This document shows, in pieces, positions 1-12,130 of a DNA stretch of 64,000 nucleotides (position 1 is its first letter; each line of letters opens with the position of its first letter). Source of the stretch: Leucocoprinus leucothites (lineage: Eukaryota > Basidiomycota > Agaricomycetes > Agaricales > Agaricaceae). The notes under the pieces are model-generated. The model was not told the DNA's origin and did no database searches. It was given only the letters and a program-made list of their open reading frames with translations. The stretch is taken from positions 2,046,001 to 2,110,000 of the forward strand of contig JAACJO010000002.1 in NCBI GenBank assembly GCA_013368445.1. Reading direction: 5' to 3'. The translations under genes were made by a program, and so were the position numbers.

Positions 1-533
1 AGGTCGTGAATGCGCCCTGATTGAAGGCTTGTAGGTAGGACCTGTCGAATACCAAGGCACCAGGAGTGATGCAGCGAGAGATCAAAATCGAACATAGACT
101 AAGCAAGGAACTCAATCATTGTGCTCCATGAGTGATCTATGTAGTGCGATACAATCTCTTCAGCCGTTTGATACCAACAACACTCTTTAAGCTTCAAGGC
201 CGGTCCGCGCCATCCTACTGGGACATATGCGCGAACGTTTGAACTTTTGAGTGATTGTCACCGCCACATTTGATGAGAGTTGGTATGCACATTTTTATAC
301 CATCATGCCTACAGTATACATGCCATTGACATAAGAACGGATCTAGCAGCGGAAGCATATGTGTTCCGACGAGTAGGCAGGCACAAGTGATTGTAGTACA
401 GTAAGTATCGTTGACAAGAGGCGACTTTCCTTTATTGACAGGTGATAGCATGAGGCAAGACATAGCCCAAAATGTAAACAGATCGCTACTGCGGGGGAGG
501 CTGGAAACTGATTGAACTATCAGTATCGATACC
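1..533. other. no gene seen, 3' flank of SmB
   Basis: I see no convincing coding region in this stretch. On the minus strand an open frame continues through 215-697, but its upper part is an alternative frame of the SmB C-terminal exon and it has no recognisable protein features. An AATAAA-like motif on the minus strand near 430-440 could serve the SmB transcript; that is inference. Confidence 0.4.
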
Positions 534-1248
534 TTAATCAGGGTGAGATACATACCCAGGCGGGGGTCCAGAAAATCCGGGTGGGGCGGGAGGGAATGGC
601 ATTCCAGGGGGGAAGCCAGGTGGCCTGAAACCAGGTGGAGGTCCTGGCATACCAGGAGGCGCAAATGGCATCGGTGGCCTTGCAAGAGGTGGGGCACCCA
701 CTACGGATTGGGAGTTCAAATTGAGTCAGTAATTCGCATTGGATCGGATAAATCCAAACGTACTTGGTGGCATCATACCCATGCCTCGTCCAGCAGGCAT
801 ACCACGACCAGGACCAGCAGGAAGCTAACAAAACGGTATCAGGATTAGAGCGACACTGACTCTATGTCAAGTTACATACGACGTTGGATTTCTTGTCCTC
901 ATCAACGACAGGAGGAGGGCCTTCGACACTTATACTGACAACAGTCTCGCCTCGCAAGATGACCAGACCGAGTGCCCGTTTCATTTCCTGCTCTGGTGCA
1001 GTTTCCTCGCCTGCTTTTTTCTTTGGCCTCACTCTTCGGAACTCCTCACAATCAGCCAAAACAAGATTCATATGGCGATCGAAGGCGAGCATTTGTCCGG
1101 TCAACGCGCGTCCATCGTTAATCGTGACTTTGAGTCGCCAGTTGATCAGGGCGAGCATTTTTCCGCCTTTGGATTTTGGAGGAGGCTGTATGAACCATCG
1201 TATTAGTACCTTTTATCACGAGGCAGATGAAGATATAGGACTCACCAT
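534..1248 (-). CDS. SMB1: small nuclear ribonucleoprotein SmB/B'
   Basis: This encodes the core spliceosomal Sm protein B, one of seven Sm proteins that form the ring on U1, U2, U4 and U5 snRNA in the nucleus. The exons are 1246-1248, 880-1185, 764-824 and 534-700, giving about 178 residues with every junction in frame. The first coding exon is only the ATG; the next exon starts PPPKSKGGKM. Residues 10-95 hold the Sm1 motif (MLAFDRHMNLVLADCEE) and the Sm2 motif (LGLVILRGETVVSISVEGPP), both standard for SmB. The tail is a long run of PPG, PPGF and GMP repeats, as in SmB tails that bind proline-recognition domains. I end it at the TAA at 534. A GTATGT just before that stop could begin one more intron, so the last few residues are uncertain. 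Confidence 0.92.
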
Positions 1249-1664
1249 GGTGGGCAATGTGTTAGGCAACGACCTTGACGCGATTTCCACAAAGGGTTCA
1301 ATTTTAACCAAACATGCACAAACCCTGATATTCAGCTCTCCGCTTCATTAGGCGCTAGACTTTCTGCAGGCTTATAGTTCTAGCGGTTTACTGAATCAGG
1401 CTGTAGCTTCGCGCGTACTCTCGACTTCGACCCGTCCTCCTCGCTCTTTTCTGAGTAATTTGACTGTTGCGTTCTATATTGGCCGAAGTCTGTCTTGGTC
1501 ATGCAGTAATGACCTTGTGAGTAAGAATATGATTCATCCAGTCTGGTCACTCGACCGGTACAACTTGCGCCGAGTTACGCCGACAAGAGGAAACTTTCAA
1601 ACCATAAAAGCGCAAGATTCACTTGATTCTCTTAAACAAATTCTCTAGGACATCACTATTAGGC
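1249..1664. promoter_or_regulatory. divergent promoter region, SmB / nitronate monooxygenase
   Basis: This 416-bp gap lies between two start codons pointing away from each other, so it must carry both promoters and 5' untranslated regions. Short open frames are present but none has features of a protein. I see no clear TATA box or named operator. Confidence 0.5.
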
Positions 1665-3037
1665 ATGTCTCTAACCAACAACAAGCTGATCAACCTCTTG
1701 GGTATTGTTTTTCCTCATAACGCTTATTGCTCGCTTGACGTGTTCATTTACGCTAGGTATCACTACCCCAATTATTGGTGCACCAATGGCTGGTGCATCT
1801 GGTGGTATGAATTATTAAAAACTACCAACACAAGCCTATCTTAATGCCTAGTTAGGTTCACTCGCCGCTCAAATCACACTAGGTGGCGGTTTCGGCTTTG
1901 TGGGTACAGGTAAGGTCGAGTGTCATTCATCCTTGCAAGTAAGCATGTACTCATGCTTTACAGGCTATATCACGGCGGAACAAATTCAAGAAGAGCTAGA
2001 AGTGGCGCGCCGAACCCTTGGAGCTGATTCCCAGTCCCCATTGCAAATTGGGGTCGGTTTCCTTTGTTGGAGACTGGAAAGGGACGAAACTCAAGGAGAG
2101 AAAGAACTTAAGACTGCACTTGACAACCGTGTCGCAGCTGTGTGGTTCTCATTTGGCGAGAAGCTACCGCATTGGATCCAATTTGTCAGGGACCATGACG
2201 AAGCGAATGGGAAGAAGACCGTGATATTTGTCCAGATTCCTTCTGTAGAGGATGCCCTCGTTGCTATTCGCGACTGGAAAGTAGATGTCATTGTAACTCA
2301 AGGTTTCATCTTTTCCATTGCACGACCTCTATTTCAAGGCGCTGATTCTAGCTTTTATCCTTGTACCAGGAATTGAGGCGGGTGGTCATGGTTTTGGTAA
2401 CGCCCCACCCATGAAATCATTGATTGCATCTATACTGTCCATCGCTCCTGAGGGTGGACCTGCAGTCATAGGTGCTGGTGGTCTAGTAACAGGGAGGCAT
2501 GTCGCAGAGCTCCTCACCCTCGGCGCCACTGGCGCAGTCCTCGGAACACGCTTTCTATTGACCCCCGAAAGTCTATACTCTGATGGTCACAAAAAAGCAT
2601 TAGTCGCTGCGGAATCGACAACATCAGTTCGAAGCATGGCATTCGATCAGGCTCGAGGCACCTTGGGATGGCCAAGCGGCGTTGATGGAAGAGGTTTGCG
2701 TAACGGTGGGTTTATGTTTGTATTGTTCAATCGTCATATATTGATTCGTACTGTCATTTGTGCACAGCTACCGTTGACGATTATGAAAAGGGTGAAGATA
2801 TTCAAGTTTTGCGCTCTAAGTTTCAAGAAGCAGGCCGTAATCATGATATCAGCCGAGCCATCGTATGGGCTGGTACCGGCGTTGGGGACATGAATGATAT
2901 TAAACCTGCGAAGGTGAGCATTGTGTTTCATCGAATGAAATTTCTATTATTCATGTTCTCCCATTGATTAGGAGCTAGTCCAAGAGCTACATCGAGAGTG
3001 CCTGGCTTATTTGCAGAGCAATGCCGCCCAGGCCTAG
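1665..3037 (+). CDS. nitronate monooxygenase (2-nitropropane dioxygenase family)
   Basis: A FMN-dependent TIM-barrel enzyme that oxidises alkyl nitronates such as propionate 3-nitronate. The ATG at 1665 begins MSLTNNKLINLLG. After an intron (1702-1756) the protein reads ITTPIIGAPMAGASGG, the family's N-terminal flavin-site signature, then LAAQITLGGGFGFVGTG across two further short introns. Central parts include VDVIVTQG-IEAGGHGFG (the conserved EAGGHxG loop) and GPAVIGAGGLVTGRHVAELLTLGATGAVLGTRF in two pieces, which is the phosphate-binding GGI/GT segment. The final intron is 2914-2971 and the stop TAG is at 3035-3037. At roughly 350 residues after splicing it is normal for the family. No targeting signal is evident. 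It is transcribed away from SmB and toward pyruvate carboxylase. The substrate in this fungus is not knowable from sequence. Confidence 0.9.
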
Positions 3038-4155
3038 CCACCTTCTAGATCGCAATGTATCCTTTACTTCCAGCTCGCTCCTTTGCTGTTGAGTTTGTTT
3101 TCTGAATTCTTCTCGCTTCGCAGACCTCCCTGAAATCAAATAAGAATTCGCCTTCAGGAGGGCTTCATCAAACGGCTCCGTCAAGTTGTGCTGTTGTGGC
3201 AGTAATCTATGCTTCTCGATCTTGGTCCACTTCCACACCCATATCAGCTCCACACACGTTGTAGAGGCCGCCCATTGGCATATGCGCTCTATTTAAGTAT
3301 CTCAATTTCTCCCGTGCATCAACTTCACTGCTACTATATCGCAATCTATTCACACCCTTCTTTGTACGACGGTCAAACCCATGATGGCATCCACCTCATC
3401 TTTCGCATCCAATTTCGACGCCCCTCGTGAAATTATCTCCTTCGATCTGTTACCCTGGACCACTGAGAACATGCCAGGCGAAGTTGACATGCTTCTCTCA
3501 TTTGCTAAAGCTGTTCGTACCACTCGATTCATCTCTATGCAAACCGTACTATGGCCGAAATCGACATCACCTAGCGTTGGCCGAGGTTCCGGAAACTAGG
3601 CGATAGAGATCTAGTATGCGATTCTCCCACCTGCTCAGCACTTTCAGGAGGCGAGTCTTCACTCAAACTGTTTCGGATGCCAACTGTTCTTACCCCGAAT
3701 CTATGGGTGATTATTGGTAAGGTTTATCTTGCAAGCAAGAGAAGCTCCTGGATCAGTTCCAGATTTACTGTCTCGTGTCAAACTATAAGGCTCTGCTACT
3801 ACTCCCAAGGGTCTCCAAGCCCTGCGCTAGGCAGATAACATGGGATGCTCACTCCTTACGTTGACCAGACTGCTGGCAACCTGTGCGATTCGCCATGCAA
3901 CTGAATCTATGCAAAGTGCCAATAGTCAAACCAAGGCAACCTCCTGTTGCGCTGATGCGCTTCTTGCGCCCCAAAAGGCAGAAAGGGGCTGTGACGGGTG
4001 CCCATCCTTGCAGAAACATGTCTTGGCACTCTCATTGGGATGAACAAACTCTCTTAAACACTCTTCATGCAAGTAACCAATACAGAAACCGGAATCCAAA
4101 TCTAGATGAACGAATCTTTGAAACAAGATACAAAATATTCCTCCAAAAAGAAAAA
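3038..4155. other. convergent intergenic region with one doubtful small ORF
   Basis: About 1.1 kb between the ends of two convergent genes. A plus-strand frame at 3381-3599 (ATG, 72 codons) follows a TATA-like CTATTTAAG near 3289, so a small gene is possible, but the peptide matches no family I know and there is no second line of support. The remaining open frames at 3840-4210 on either strand look random. Confidence 0.3.
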
Positions 4156-7100
4156 TTAGTGAACGATTTCTACAACGAGATCGCCTTGGTTGATCGAGTC
4201 GCCTGTTGAAAGGGAGATGAGAAAATAGTAGAAATTGATGTAATGAAGATACGAACCCTCTTGTACGACAACACGCTTGACGTGACCAGAGACTGGTGCA
4301 GTAACGGCAGACTCCATCTATCGACACGTCAGACCAATGAGATCATGAGAAAAACAATTGATAAATCACCTTCATGGCACTCAAGACTATTGATAAGAAA
4401 CAAAAATTAGAACCACCCTAGATTTCGCCTTTCAAGACACGTACCACAGACAGGATCGCCCTTCTTGATCTCATGGCCTTCCTTAACCCGCACTTCCACC
4501 ACCACACCAGACATGGGAGCCCCGACTGAACCCGGCTCACTGGAAGCCTTCTCCCGTGAAACTGTCTCGACGGCTGAGTTCTTATCTTCAATTGAGACCG
4601 CGCGGATCTAATGGAATTATATCAGCCTCGCCTGGAGGGCAACGAATGTCCAAGCTTTTACCTCTCCGTTAACCTCGAACCAAACGTCGCGCTGCGCACG
4701 ACCTTCTACAACAGGACCAACAGCCATGAGACGAATAATCAATGTCTTTCCTGGCTCGATGGAAATATGCATTTCTTCCCCAACATCAGGTCGCCCAAGG
4801 AAATAACGGGTGGGAACAACACTAGTTACAATCGTGAGATTATTGAACCCGAATGATAAAGCAATTCCATCCATACCTGAGATCGCCGTATTTCGCCAAG
4901 AAGCCCTGGTATTCCTCAAAGACCTAGGTGTGGAAATCGTTGATTTTAGCATACCAGCTCAAAGAACGGACATGCAGACTTCTGTACCTTAGGGTACATG
5001 ACGTAGGACGTTACATCCATATCCGTGATGTGTTTTCCGAATTTGCTCCGGAGCTCTGCCTTGATCTTCTTGAAGTCCAGCGGTTCCATAGTGGCACCAG
5101 GACGTCCATCGATCTTTGGTTTGTTTCTGATAATAAGAGAGCGTAGAGGCTCAGGGAATCCTCCCACAGGTTGCCCAAGATAGCCCTGGAAGAACTCGAC
5201 AACAGAAGATGGGAAGTCAAGTTGGTCGGCACGCGCGACCACCTGCTCCTTGGAGAGGGAGTTCGAAGTCATCCACTGAGCGAAATCACCAACAACTTTT
5301 GATGATGGCGTAACCTATTCTCAAGGATATATCAGTAACAAGAGAAGGATGTAGTGAGAAAAGTGTGACCTTGATGATGTTGCCGCACTGGATAAATTTA
5401 CGATAGTCAGAAACCAGATCTGTTCAGCGAGATGAGAAAAACTTTACCAATTCGTTTGCTTCAATGTATTTTTGCTTGATTTCTGGGACATTCGTCAGGT
5501 AAGCAACAGAACTCTGATGAACTATTGTTACATACCTGCCCACTGTGTACCGAGTCCAAGTTGCGCAGCTTGGAACTAGAGTCGCGGTTAGTAAGAAAAA
5601 GCCCGAAAATTCCCACTTCCAAGCGTACCATCAGGTTCGTGTATTGACCGCCAGGCATCTCGTGATCAAACACAGAGGAGTCGGAAGCACGGACGTTGGC
5701 TTCGAAGCAACTGTAGAGCATGCGAATCTGGCTCCAATAGGAATTGAGAGCCTGGACATCCTCATAACGAATACCTGTGCCCAGTGTGGTCTGCTCCAGA
5801 GCCATGCAGACGGCGCCCATAGAAGGCTGAGAGGTCAATCCCGACATGCCTAAAAAGGGTGTCCAAAATCAGGATCTTCAGGGTCTGCCCCTATCAGAAG
5901 TGGGACACTGACTATCGATGGCGACATCAACAACATCGGCGCCTGCCGCAGCGCAAGCAATCATGCTAGCTGCAGCAATACCCGCGGTATCATGCGAGTG
6001 TACATGGATGGGAAGATCAGGATGGGCCTTCCTAATGGCACCGATAAGACTGTTGATTTGGGTCCAGCTTTAGCCTCTATACTTCAGATCCAAGATGGAA
6101 AATGCTTACAGCGTAGCGGCCTGAGGCTTCAAAAGACCGGCCATATCCTTGACACCGAGGACATGAATACCTTCCTTGACGAGCTTATCGACGAAGTCGA
6201 GGTAATATTGGAGGGTATACTTGGTCTCCTTGGGGTTAGCAACATCTCCACTGTAGCAGACGACGGCTTCAACAACACCGCCAGCCTTCTTAGCAGCATC
6301 AATACCAAGTTGCAACTACATGTTCGTGAGTGTCAAGTTCAATTAATTCCGTTGATAGTCGATTGCTTACGTTCTCTGTAGCCAACGTGTCAGCCTACGG
6401 ATTAACGAGTGATGAGTGCACCCAAGAGATAACGCACCGAAATAATTCAAGGAATCGAAGACACGGAAGATATCAAGACCATTCTCAACAGCCTTCTTGG
6501 AGAAGTCATAGATAGCGTTATCGCTGGACCAGATTCAGACATGCCGTCATGTTTATGGAAGATGGTGTTACTTACGGATAAGAAGTGTAGCCGACACCAT
6601 TGGCACCACGGACGAGAGCCTGGAAGGGAATGTTGGGAACAAGCTTCCTAAGGGTACGCTGCACATGAAATTAAGCCTCCACTGACAACACCATTAAATC
6701 AAGAAAGCCAAACATACCAGACGTTCCCAAGGGTCCTCATACAAGAATCGCATGGCGACGTCGAAGGTAGCGCCACCCCACATCTCCAAGCTGTAAGCAT
6801 TTGCAAGAGCGTAGCTAGTCTCCTTAGCGATAGCTACCATGTCTGTAGTGCGTAGGCGGGTAGCGAGCAAAGACTGGTGGGCATCACGCCAAGTGGTATC
6901 CATAATCAAAACACCAGGGTATGCACGAACAGCCTTGGCGAAGGCCTCGGGGCCTTGCTCCACAATAATGTTACGCCAACCAACGGTGCATGGGTAGGTG
7001 GTATCGAGTGGAGGTCCATTGGGGTCGTCACGGTTGGGTAATTTGGGAACAACAATATCAGTTTTGAGGCCAGGTTCACCCTATTCGCAGGAGGAGGCGT

Positions 7101-9242
7101 CAATGAATCGCTAAAACCTGGTAAGTGAATACTTGAATTACCATTTGACCTTTGATAGAACTTCCGTTGACAGCAAGGTCTCCAAGGTAGGCCAAGAGCT
7201 TTTGTGCCCGGTTCTGGCTTTGGACGAGCTTGAAGAGGTCTGGGGTATCATCAATGAACTAAATACGATCATCAGAGCCGCACTTGAGAAAGGTAAGTGG
7301 GATTCATACTGTTGTCCAGGTCTTTCCTCCGATGAAGGTATCGTGAGTCAAAAGGCGGAACAAGAATGGAATGTTGGTCTAAGGAGACAAGGCGGGTGAG
7401 GGTCAATTCTTAAAATGCAGCGCACAACACAAACCTTAACACCACGAATCCGGAACTCAACGAGGGCACGGAGCATCTTCCTGCGAGCGACCTCGTAAGT
7501 GGTTCCACTCACGGAACATTTTACAAGCAAACTATCATAATGAGGCTGGTTTGTCGAAGTCAGCTGGGATCTTGTATCTAGACCTGCGGGTTACATACTG
7601 TAATTTGGGCGCCAGCGAAACCTGAGCTGGCATCGAGACGGACACCATTACCACCAGCTGAGCGGTAAACTTCAATCTTTCCGGTATCAGGCTGGAACCC
7701 GGCAGCGGGATCTTCGGTTGTGATTCGACACTGGATCGCGAAGCCTCGCTTGGTGATGGCGTCTTGCGTCAAACCCAGCTGAGGAAGGGTGGCGCCGGCG
7801 GCAATCTGAATTTGGGCGGCCACGATGTCGATGCCGGTGATTTCCTCTGTCAAACATTTCAAGATAAGATAAGATTAATGAGGGGGTGGCGTTCGGGTTT
7901 CACAACGAAAACCTCACCAGTGATGGTATGCTCAACCTGGATACGCGGATTGATCTCAATGAAGTAATGCCTGCCCATCTGATCAACCAAGAACTCGGCA
8001 GTACCAGCATTCCTGTAGCCAACACTCTTGGCAAGCCTGATAGCGTCGCCGAGGATGGCTTGACGAACTTCTTCGGGGAGATGAGTGGCAGGCGCGACTT
8101 CGACGACCTTCTGATGACGACGTTGAACAGAACAATCACGCTCGAAGAGGTGAATGGTATTTCCAGCAGCATCAGCAAGAATTTGGACCTCAATGTGACG
8201 GGGGCGTTCTAGGAAACGTTCGATGAAGACGGTACCGTCTCCGAAGGCAGATTTGGCCTCGCTGACGGCACGCTCGAAAGAGGACTTAAAGTCAGCCTCC
8301 TCACGTACAACGCGCATACCACGACCACCGCCACCCATGGCGGCTTTGATGATGACTGCGTGTATGAGTTAGTACATTTACGGTCGCGTTCAGTAGGCGG
8401 AAGAGCGTACCGGGGAAGCCGTATTCCTTGATGAACACTTCTCCATCCTTGTAAGACTCCACCGGACCTGGTGTTCCGGGCACGACAGGTACGCCGCATT
8501 TCATCGCTGTGATGATCTCCATCAGTATTTCCGGGTAGGAATTTGTTCTGATAATCTATCCATACCAAGCGTCCTGGCTTTAGTCTTATCACCCAGACCA
8601 TCGATGACTTCTGGTGATGGGCCGACAAAAGCAATACCAGCTTGCTCCACTTTGCGAGCGAATTCCGCATTCTCAGAGAGGAATCCGTAGCTAGGAAATT
8701 ATGATGCATATAAGCATGCGTCGTATCGAGTTTCAAGAGATAATACATACCCAGGGTGAATCATGTCAACACCGTGCTCAAGGGCGATTCTGATGATGTC
8801 GTCCTGGGCGAGATAGGCAGCGACTGGCGTAAGGCCCTTGCCAACTTGATATGCTTCATCGGCCTAGAGTAGAGGTATTCAACAAAAGAATATTCACGCC
8901 CCAGTTCATACTCAAAGCCCACCTTTTGACGATGAGCAGATAAGCGATCTTCGAACGAATAGATCGCGACAGTGTGCATGGCTAATTCATGAGCAGTTCT
9001 AAAGACACGGATGGCGATTTCCTGCCAGATACAATTTAGCAAAGAGACGCGAAAGCATGCAAAGAACCGAGTCATACACCGCGATTAGCAACGAGAATCT
9101 TGGTCAAAGGTCCTCCATGACCTGCAGATTTTCTTCTCATTGTCTGGATCGAGTGAACAGGCGTGCCGGGGGCACTGGGCGAAGTCGCAAACATCGCCGA
9201 CAGCCTGGGGGGGTGAAGAGTATCTGACTGTTGTTCAGCCAT
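4156..9242 (-). CDS. PYC1: pyruvate carboxylase
   Basis: This biotin enzyme makes oxaloacetate from pyruvate, bicarbonate and ATP; fungal forms are cytosolic and anaplerotic. The ATG at 9240-9242 starts [17 protein letters not shown], and the biotin carboxylase domain begins at [19 protein letters not shown]-grasp motifs follow: [14 protein letters not shown] (near 8310), [15 protein letters not shown] and [13 protein letters not shown] (near 7930). The carboxyltransferase domain (about 5000-6990) contains [34 protein letters not shown] and [14 protein letters not shown]. The biotin carrier domain closes the protein with [17 protein letters not shown], ending [15 protein letters not shown] and TAA at 4156-4158. 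It is split by many introns, one of which (4318-4369) falls directly after the biotin-accepting lysine codon of AMKM. Expected length is near the usual 1,190 residues. No mitochondrial presequence is obvious. Confidence 0.96.
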
Positions 9243-9742
9243 GGTGATGGGTGATGGTCAAGCCTGGGGTGAAGGTTTCGCCCGGAAGCAGTTATGGAAA
9301 AGCGGAAGGGTGATCTCGGAAAAGGCGAAAAAAGCGGAGAACCCTAAATAGAATAACAGTACAAGTTTATCACAAGCACTCGACTACACGGAATCGAGGA
9401 AGACGGAGACAGGTGAGGGGATTGGAACAACACTCGAAGGCATTATTTATCGAATTTCTCCTTATGCCTTCCCCTGAGTATATCCCTGTATGTCCTCCTC
9501 GGGAATAGCGCGGCCGATCCGCTTCATCTCCACATCCTCTGATATTTCGAGGTACTAACCTCCACCACCGCCGCCTTAATGAATGTCTCTAATCACGGCT
9601 GCCCTGACGCCATGTGATAAGTATTTCGAGCAGATATAAACAATACATTGATTATCTTGGCGCCGCAAGTCTATATCTTACAAAAACACTCTACAACCCA
9701 GGCTATTTTCACGCTCTACGGAAACCTGGCCGGTGTAGCCAT
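9243..9742. promoter_or_regulatory. upstream region of pyruvate carboxylase
   Basis: This 500-bp gap separates the pyruvate carboxylase ATG from the stop of the GDP-mannose transporter, both on the minus strand. It should hold the carboxylase promoter and the transporter 3' UTR. Plus-strand frames here (9614-9910) show no protein features. Confidence 0.4.
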
Positions 9743-11322
9743 CTATGGCTTCCGATTGGTCAAAGGGATAATCGCGTCGGCTTGTTTTCGTGTTTCTGTT
9801 TTCTTCTGGTTGTTCTTCGCCACGGCGTAAAGGATACCTGCGAAGAAGCCAACACCTACAGCCGAAACGGATCCAGTCGTGACTGGGTCCCCAAAGAAGA
9901 TCATGCCTGACGCGGCGACAGGGAGTTTGTTCAGCGCTCCAACCATACTACGGTCCGTACTGTCAGTCATGTGGCGTTAACCCTTGATTACCACCTACGC
10001 ACCTGTACGTTGTGCTACTTGTCACCCGTACACACCATGCTGTTGTATAAGATATTCCCACTGCAGCAGCACCTGAGAACGCAATCGCGAATAGTAGGAA
10101 ATTACGGGTTTCTGGCGGACTTTTCCAGCGGCGTTATCAGGAAATAAGGCAACCGATAACAACGTTCAAACTTACAAACTACGTGTCAGGTTTTCTGATC
10201 CCCAATCTTCGACCAATAATGAAAAGACGGCAAGCACCGGAATGCTGAGCAAGTTGTTGTAATACATTGAGTCCCAATCAGAAAACCCGGTTGCCTTGAT
10301 CCTCTTTCGCATCGACAACACCTAAGACCTTGGGAGTTAGGACGTTCGCAGGCACAAGAGCTCTTGGCGAGACAACTAACGTAAGCGGCGCTTGCGATAC
10401 AATTGGCAAGCATCCAGAAGTATCCCACATTGAGCCCACGAACAGTATTCAAAAGATTTTTCATGGTTTCTGCACTGATACCAGTGCTAACTGCAGGGAC
10501 TGATTGTGAGAGTGCACTAGTGACGTCAGACCATGCAGCAATGACAGATGAAATGACCTTCAAGTAAATTTATCAATGAGCGAAACGCGGTGGCGAAGGA
10601 CAGAAGTAGACCATACCATAAAAATAAAAGAAATGAAGGTGAGCGCGGTAACTGAACCACCGAACCATATCATTTCTCCATATGCCTAAGACCATTCAGA
10701 GGTAAATCCAGAGAATTTCTCATTCGGGGGAAAGAACAAACAATTAGAATGATAGTCAAATTCTTGAAGATCGTGTAGACGGGTATGCTGAGGAATTGCT
10801 AATGCCAAAATTAGTGGCGTCCTGAACCCAAATGACCTTCTGGTTGCTCACCAAGCTCTTTGATCCTGTGTAAATGACGCTAACAAGGAGGAAACTGATC
10901 GGAAACCAGGCCTTTGCATCTTTCTTGTCGAAATCTCTAAATGAAATGATTCCAAATCTCTTGACCACGGAGACACATGCCACGCAGAATGATGATTGGA
11001 TGCACAGCAAGAGAAAATTCATTGAAAAGTCACGGCCTGACACCACAAACTGGACACCATTGTGAGCATGCCATCAGCTAATTTCTCTCTGTCGCTGACC
11101 TTGTTAACGACAGTCATCAGTATCGACGCTATGCAATAACAGATAATTGGGGGCACTATTTTAAGTCAGTCACTAAACAGGTGTACGTGACGCCATAGTT
11201 CTCTTACCTGCAGCGTTTGACCTCCCTGACTCTGTTGCAGCACCAGTCGCTAAAGCCTTTTTAATCTCTGCTGCATCTTTCTCCTCAGTGTGTGAAGTCC
11301 TTGCATTTGACGTCGAGGCCAT
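9743..11322 (-). CDS. VRG4: GDP-mannose transporter (Golgi nucleotide-sugar antiporter)
   Basis: This multi-pass Golgi membrane protein exchanges cytosolic GDP-mannose for luminal GMP and feeds mannosylation of proteins and sphingolipids. The start (ATG, 11320-11322) gives a hydrophilic cytosolic tail [19 protein letters not shown], followed by the first helix [18 protein letters not shown]. Family landmarks appear in order: [32 protein letters not shown] (the FYNN nucleotide-binding motif with Tyr for Phe) and [11 protein letters not shown] (the GALNK motif). The C-terminus is hydrophilic and lysine-rich ([15 protein letters not shown]), as expected for Golgi retrieval of Vrg4-type transporters. 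The stop TAG is at 9743-9745. Several introns of about 55-65 nt split the gene. It sits upstream of pyruvate carboxylase in the same direction, with no evident functional link. Confidence 0.94.
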
Positions 11323-12130
11323 GGTAGTAGTGATTCAGTGGTCAACGAGTGTTACCGTTGCGGAGCTGCAACGTGGAATTTGGTTGTGGAGTAACGTGGT
11401 AGATTGAGATGGGAAAAAGAAGCCAAGCAGCAGGCGCAAACTCGGAGCAGGAGAATATAGTGTAATGCCTGGTGTAGTAGTCCGGCAAGTATCTCCTGCT
11501 GCGCAAGCGTTGTCGAGCTTTTGGAAGTTGAAACGTTGAAGGATGGGCACGCCTCCATTCATTTGCCGTTCCTAGCTGCCAGAATGATCGATCACGTGAT
11601 TCTCGGGCATAATGATCCGTTTCTTTTGGAATTATCAAGGACGCCATACAAAGCACACAAATCAAGAAGATGTCTTGGAATATTGAGGGACCCATACGTT
11701 TGATATGTTAACATGACTATCGAGTATCAGAGAAACTGAATCAGACTTCTTCAATCAAAGCCCTGACACACCGAGGCAGTGAACTTTTTTTTACCTGGGA
11801 TCCAAGACTCAATAGCTTCGGTGGACATTCCAATCCTGTATTGTTGACATATCCATCATGGGGGACTTTTCTGCATATGAGAATAATCTTTCCCCAGCAC
11901 TTGATCGTACATGTATGTCTCGTAGCAAGGTCAGAGTCAAGTACATAATTTAGGTCGCGATCACTGATCGAGTGATTGATGGATGACCAAGCAAGGCAAT
12001 GATCACACTCCGAATCCCAATCCGTCGCGTGCATCGTGCAGGGCGCCAATTTACTCCCGCTGACATTTACGACTTCCGCAGTTCCTAAGTACTTCATTAC
12101 CTGGACACCTAACGGCTCAAATTCGCGACT
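11323..12130. promoter_or_regulatory. divergent promoter region, GDP-mannose transporter / PQ-loop protein
   Basis: An 808-bp gap between two outward-facing starts. A minus-strand ATG frame (11741-12097, 118 codons, several Cys) is open but resembles nothing I know and has no supporting context, so I do not call it a gene. No clear core promoter motif stands out. Confidence 0.35.

Noticed and set aside
534..560. An extra intron at the end of SmB starting at GTATGT
   Set aside because: The donor is good and a branch-like ACTGAT and TTTCCAG follow, but the resulting exon runs into a non-SmB-like frame; ending at the first TAA needs fewer assumptions.
2987..3253. A minus-strand ORF overlapping the last nitronate monooxygenase exon
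   Set aside because: No motif, and its 3' part is antisense to a confirmed exon.
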